From: Enterococcus sp. RIT-PI-f
GTDB taxonomy: Bacteria > Bacillota > Bacilli > Lactobacillales > Enterococcaceae
Assembly: GCF_001297065.1 (NCBI RefSeq)
Contig: NZ_LHOX01000018.1
Location: forward strand, 1-64,000
Length of the DNA stretch: 64,000 nt
Direction: 5' to 3'
Below are positions 62,606 to 64,000 of the stretch, one piece after another (within the stretch, counting starts at the first letter, position 1; each line of letters begins with the position of its first letter). The notes beneath the pieces were generated by a model. That model made no database searches. It worked only from the letters and a program-made list of their open reading frames with translations, and was not told where the DNA came from. The translations under genes were made by a program, and so were the position numbers.

Positions 62606-63397
62606 ATGGCGAAATTAAGAACAGTTGACTTGACGGTCGGCTATCAAAAACAAAAAATTGTGCAACATCTAACAATCGAGATTCCAGAAGGACAAATCAT
62701 TGGATTGATTGGACCAAATGGCAGCGGAAAGTCGACCTTATTGAAGGCATTGGCGCGGGTCTTGACACCTTTATCGGGAGACGTGTTTTTGGATGAAAAA
62801 CAGCTCCATCAAATCAAAACCAAAGAAGTGGCTGGTCGAATCGCTCTTTTGTCGCAAATCAGTGATTCTTCCATCGGATTGTCGATTCGCGAAATCGTGT
62901 CCTATGGTCGTTACCCGTATCAAAAAGGGCTCAGTGGTCTTTCCCAAAAAGACCTTGAAGCGATTGAGTGGGCACTGCAGGCGACTGGACTTGAGGCACT
63001 GGCCGACGAAAATATCGGGACGTTGTCGGGCGGTCAAAAACAGCGGGTATGGATCGCGATGGCGTTGGCACAGGATACCGATATTGTGATTTTGGATGAA
63101 CCAACGACTTTTTTGGATCCAGCGCATCAATTAGAAATATTGTTGTTGCTGCAGCAAATCAACCAACAGTATGGGAAAACGATCATTATGTCGATCCATG
63201 ATCTGAATCATGCATCGCGCTTTGCTGACTATATGTATGCCTTAAAAGCTGGGATGCTGCTGACGTGCGGTACACCTGAGGAAGTCTTGACCACCCAATG
63301 GCTCAAAGATTTATTTGATATCGAAGCCACATTGACAACCTTTCCCAATAGTCGCAAACCATTGATTTTGACGTATGATTTGGGGGCAGAGTCATGA
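62606..63397 (+). CDS. Iron-siderophore ABC transporter ATP-binding protein
   Basis: A 263-residue FecE/FhuC-type ATPase. Walker A is GPNGSGKSTLLKAL, signature LSGGQKQRVWIAMALAQ, Walker B IVILDEPTTFLDP. It powers siderophore uptake with the permease that overlaps its end by ATGA. GAGGAAG precedes the ATG. Confidence 0.94.
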   Translation: MAKLRTVDLTVGYQKQKIVQHLTIEIPEGQIIGLIGPNGSGKSTLLKALARVLTPLSGDVFLDEKQLHQIKTKEVAGRIALLSQISDSSIGLSIREIVSYGRYPYQKGLSGLSQKDLEAIEWALQATGLEALADENIGTLSGGQKQRVWIAMALAQDTDIVILDEPTTFLDPAHQLEILLLLQQINQQYGKTIIMSIHDLNHASRFADYMYALKAGMLLTCGTPEEVLTTQWLKDLFDIEATLTTFPNSRKPLILTYDLGAES

Positions 63398-64000
63398 AAC
63401 GATTTACTTGGCTTTTGCTTTTCGCTTGTCTTCTTTTCATCGGTATTTTCTTTCTGGCGATCACACAAGGTGCCGCGGATATTTCTTTGCAGACAATCAA
63501 AGAAGCGTTCTTCGACTTTGACTATCAAAATCAATTACACCAAGTGCTGCGTAATATTCGTTTGCCGCGGGTATTGGCCTCTTTTCTCGTAGGCAGTTGC
63601 TTTGCGGTCACTGGTGCCATCATGCAGGGGATCACCAAGAATCCTTTAGCGGATGGTGGGCTCTTAGGGGTCAATAGTGGGGCAGCGGTTGGGTTGGCGA
63701 TCGCTTTTATTTTGTTTCCAACGATCCAACCAAGTCAGGCAGCACTTTTTTCTTTTTTAGGAGCGTTCATTGCTACAGCCTTTTTGTTTTTACTTACGAA
63801 GTATGCACGCTTAGGCATGTCGCCGACGGGCTTGATTTTAGCTGGAGTGGCGTTAAGCTCCTTCTTTTCAGCCATCAGCCAAACATTGTCCTTACAGTTT
63901 GACTTGAATCAAGATCTGGCTTTTTGGTTCATAGGCGGAGCGGCGAATGTGACATGGGCACAATTGCGCTTTGTCACACCGATTTATGTACTGGCCATTC
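63394..64000 (+). CDS. Iron-siderophore ABC transporter permease, FecCD family (partial)
   Basis: The first 202 codons of a FecCD permease; the gene runs off the right end of the window. It starts MKRFTWLLLFACLLFIGIFF (first membrane helix), then the family motif VLRNIRLPRVLASFLVGSCFAVTGAIMQGITKNPLADGGLLGVNSGAAVG. The ATG overlaps the TGA of the ATPase gene. A second permease gene may follow outside the window. Confidence 0.92.
   Translation, partial: MKRFTWLLLFACLLFIGIFFLAITQGAADISLQTIKEAFFDFDYQNQLHQVLRNIRLPRVLASFLVGSCFAVTGAIMQGITKNPLADGGLLGVNSGAAVGLAIAFILFPTIQPSQAALFSFLGAFIATAFLFLLTKYARLGMSPTGLILAGVALSSFFSAISQTLSLQFDLNQDLAFWFIGGAANVTWAQLRFVTPIYVLAI

Overview
The window looks like a chromosomal segment of an Enterococcus (low-GC Firmicute). 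The evidence is a nine-gene Na+-type V-ATPase (ntp) operon, an mvaE acetoacetyl-CoA thiolase/HMG-CoA reductase fusion facing mvaS, a solitary second EF-Tu gene of the enterococcal tufB kind, and a core gene order (fur-xerD-scpAB-rluB, ribU-fer-ypbB-recQ-LysM-cmk-rpsA-der-hup, TPR-ypiB-yitT-mazG-cca) shared with Bacillus and Enterococcus. I cannot fix the species from sequence reading alone. No IS element, prophage, CRISPR array or origin was seen.

Layout. 1-1.34 kb: end of an rRNA operon (5S) plus 12 tRNAs and a terminator. 1.4-5.2 kb: a GH42 beta-galactosidase with a LacI-type operator, and a lone arginine deiminase. 5.4-14 kb: ntpFIKECGABD, with no ntpH/ntpJ behind it. 14-17.1 kb: a three-gene amino-acid-type ABC transporter behind a long regulatory leader. 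17.2-21.1 kb: mvaS and mvaE (isoprenoid precursors). 21.1-24.7 kb: small hypothetical genes, an aldo/keto reductase, a YejK-type nucleoid protein and a YxeA-like protein. 24.8-30.1 kb: tufB, a lysozyme-like protein and dnaG-rpoD. 30.2-34.7 kb: a zinc-ribbon membrane protein, azlCD, cvfB and fur. 34.8-46.3 kb: recombination, chromosome-segregation and translation core genes, with an FMN riboswitch before ribU. 46.3-53 kb: an ilvDBNCA operon inserted in that core. 53-59.5 kb: core genes again. 59.2-64 kb: a LexA-controlled Y-family polymerase, rpmG, and a Fur-controlled siderophore transporter that runs off the end.

The most interesting discovery is a pair of matching control regions. Both the aromatic-type ABC transporter (16.8-17.16 kb, minus strand) and the ilv operon (46.36-46.82 kb, plus strand) have, in order: a CodY-like box just upstream of a promoter with a 17-bp spacer, a short leader ORF with a good ribosome-binding site and a run of relevant codons, a chain of mutually exclusive RNA helices, and an intrinsic terminator before the first structural gene. 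The transporter leader encodes MLLSTRTPQLNSFYFSYFR (Phe/Tyr-rich tail). The ilv leader encodes MRNYTQYLLVIIIDTRT (Leu-Leu-Val-Ile-Ile-Ile). This looks like translation-coupled transcription attenuation in a lineage where T-boxes usually do this job. The aromatic one is the best candidate for something undescribed, and it predicts a tyrosine/phenylalanine substrate for the transporter.

Other regulatory features: two PerR-like boxes in mirror orientation before fur, two Fur boxes between the divergent siderophore genes, a LexA box before the Y-family polymerase gene, and a promoter-proximal terminator that may attenuate dnaG-rpoD.
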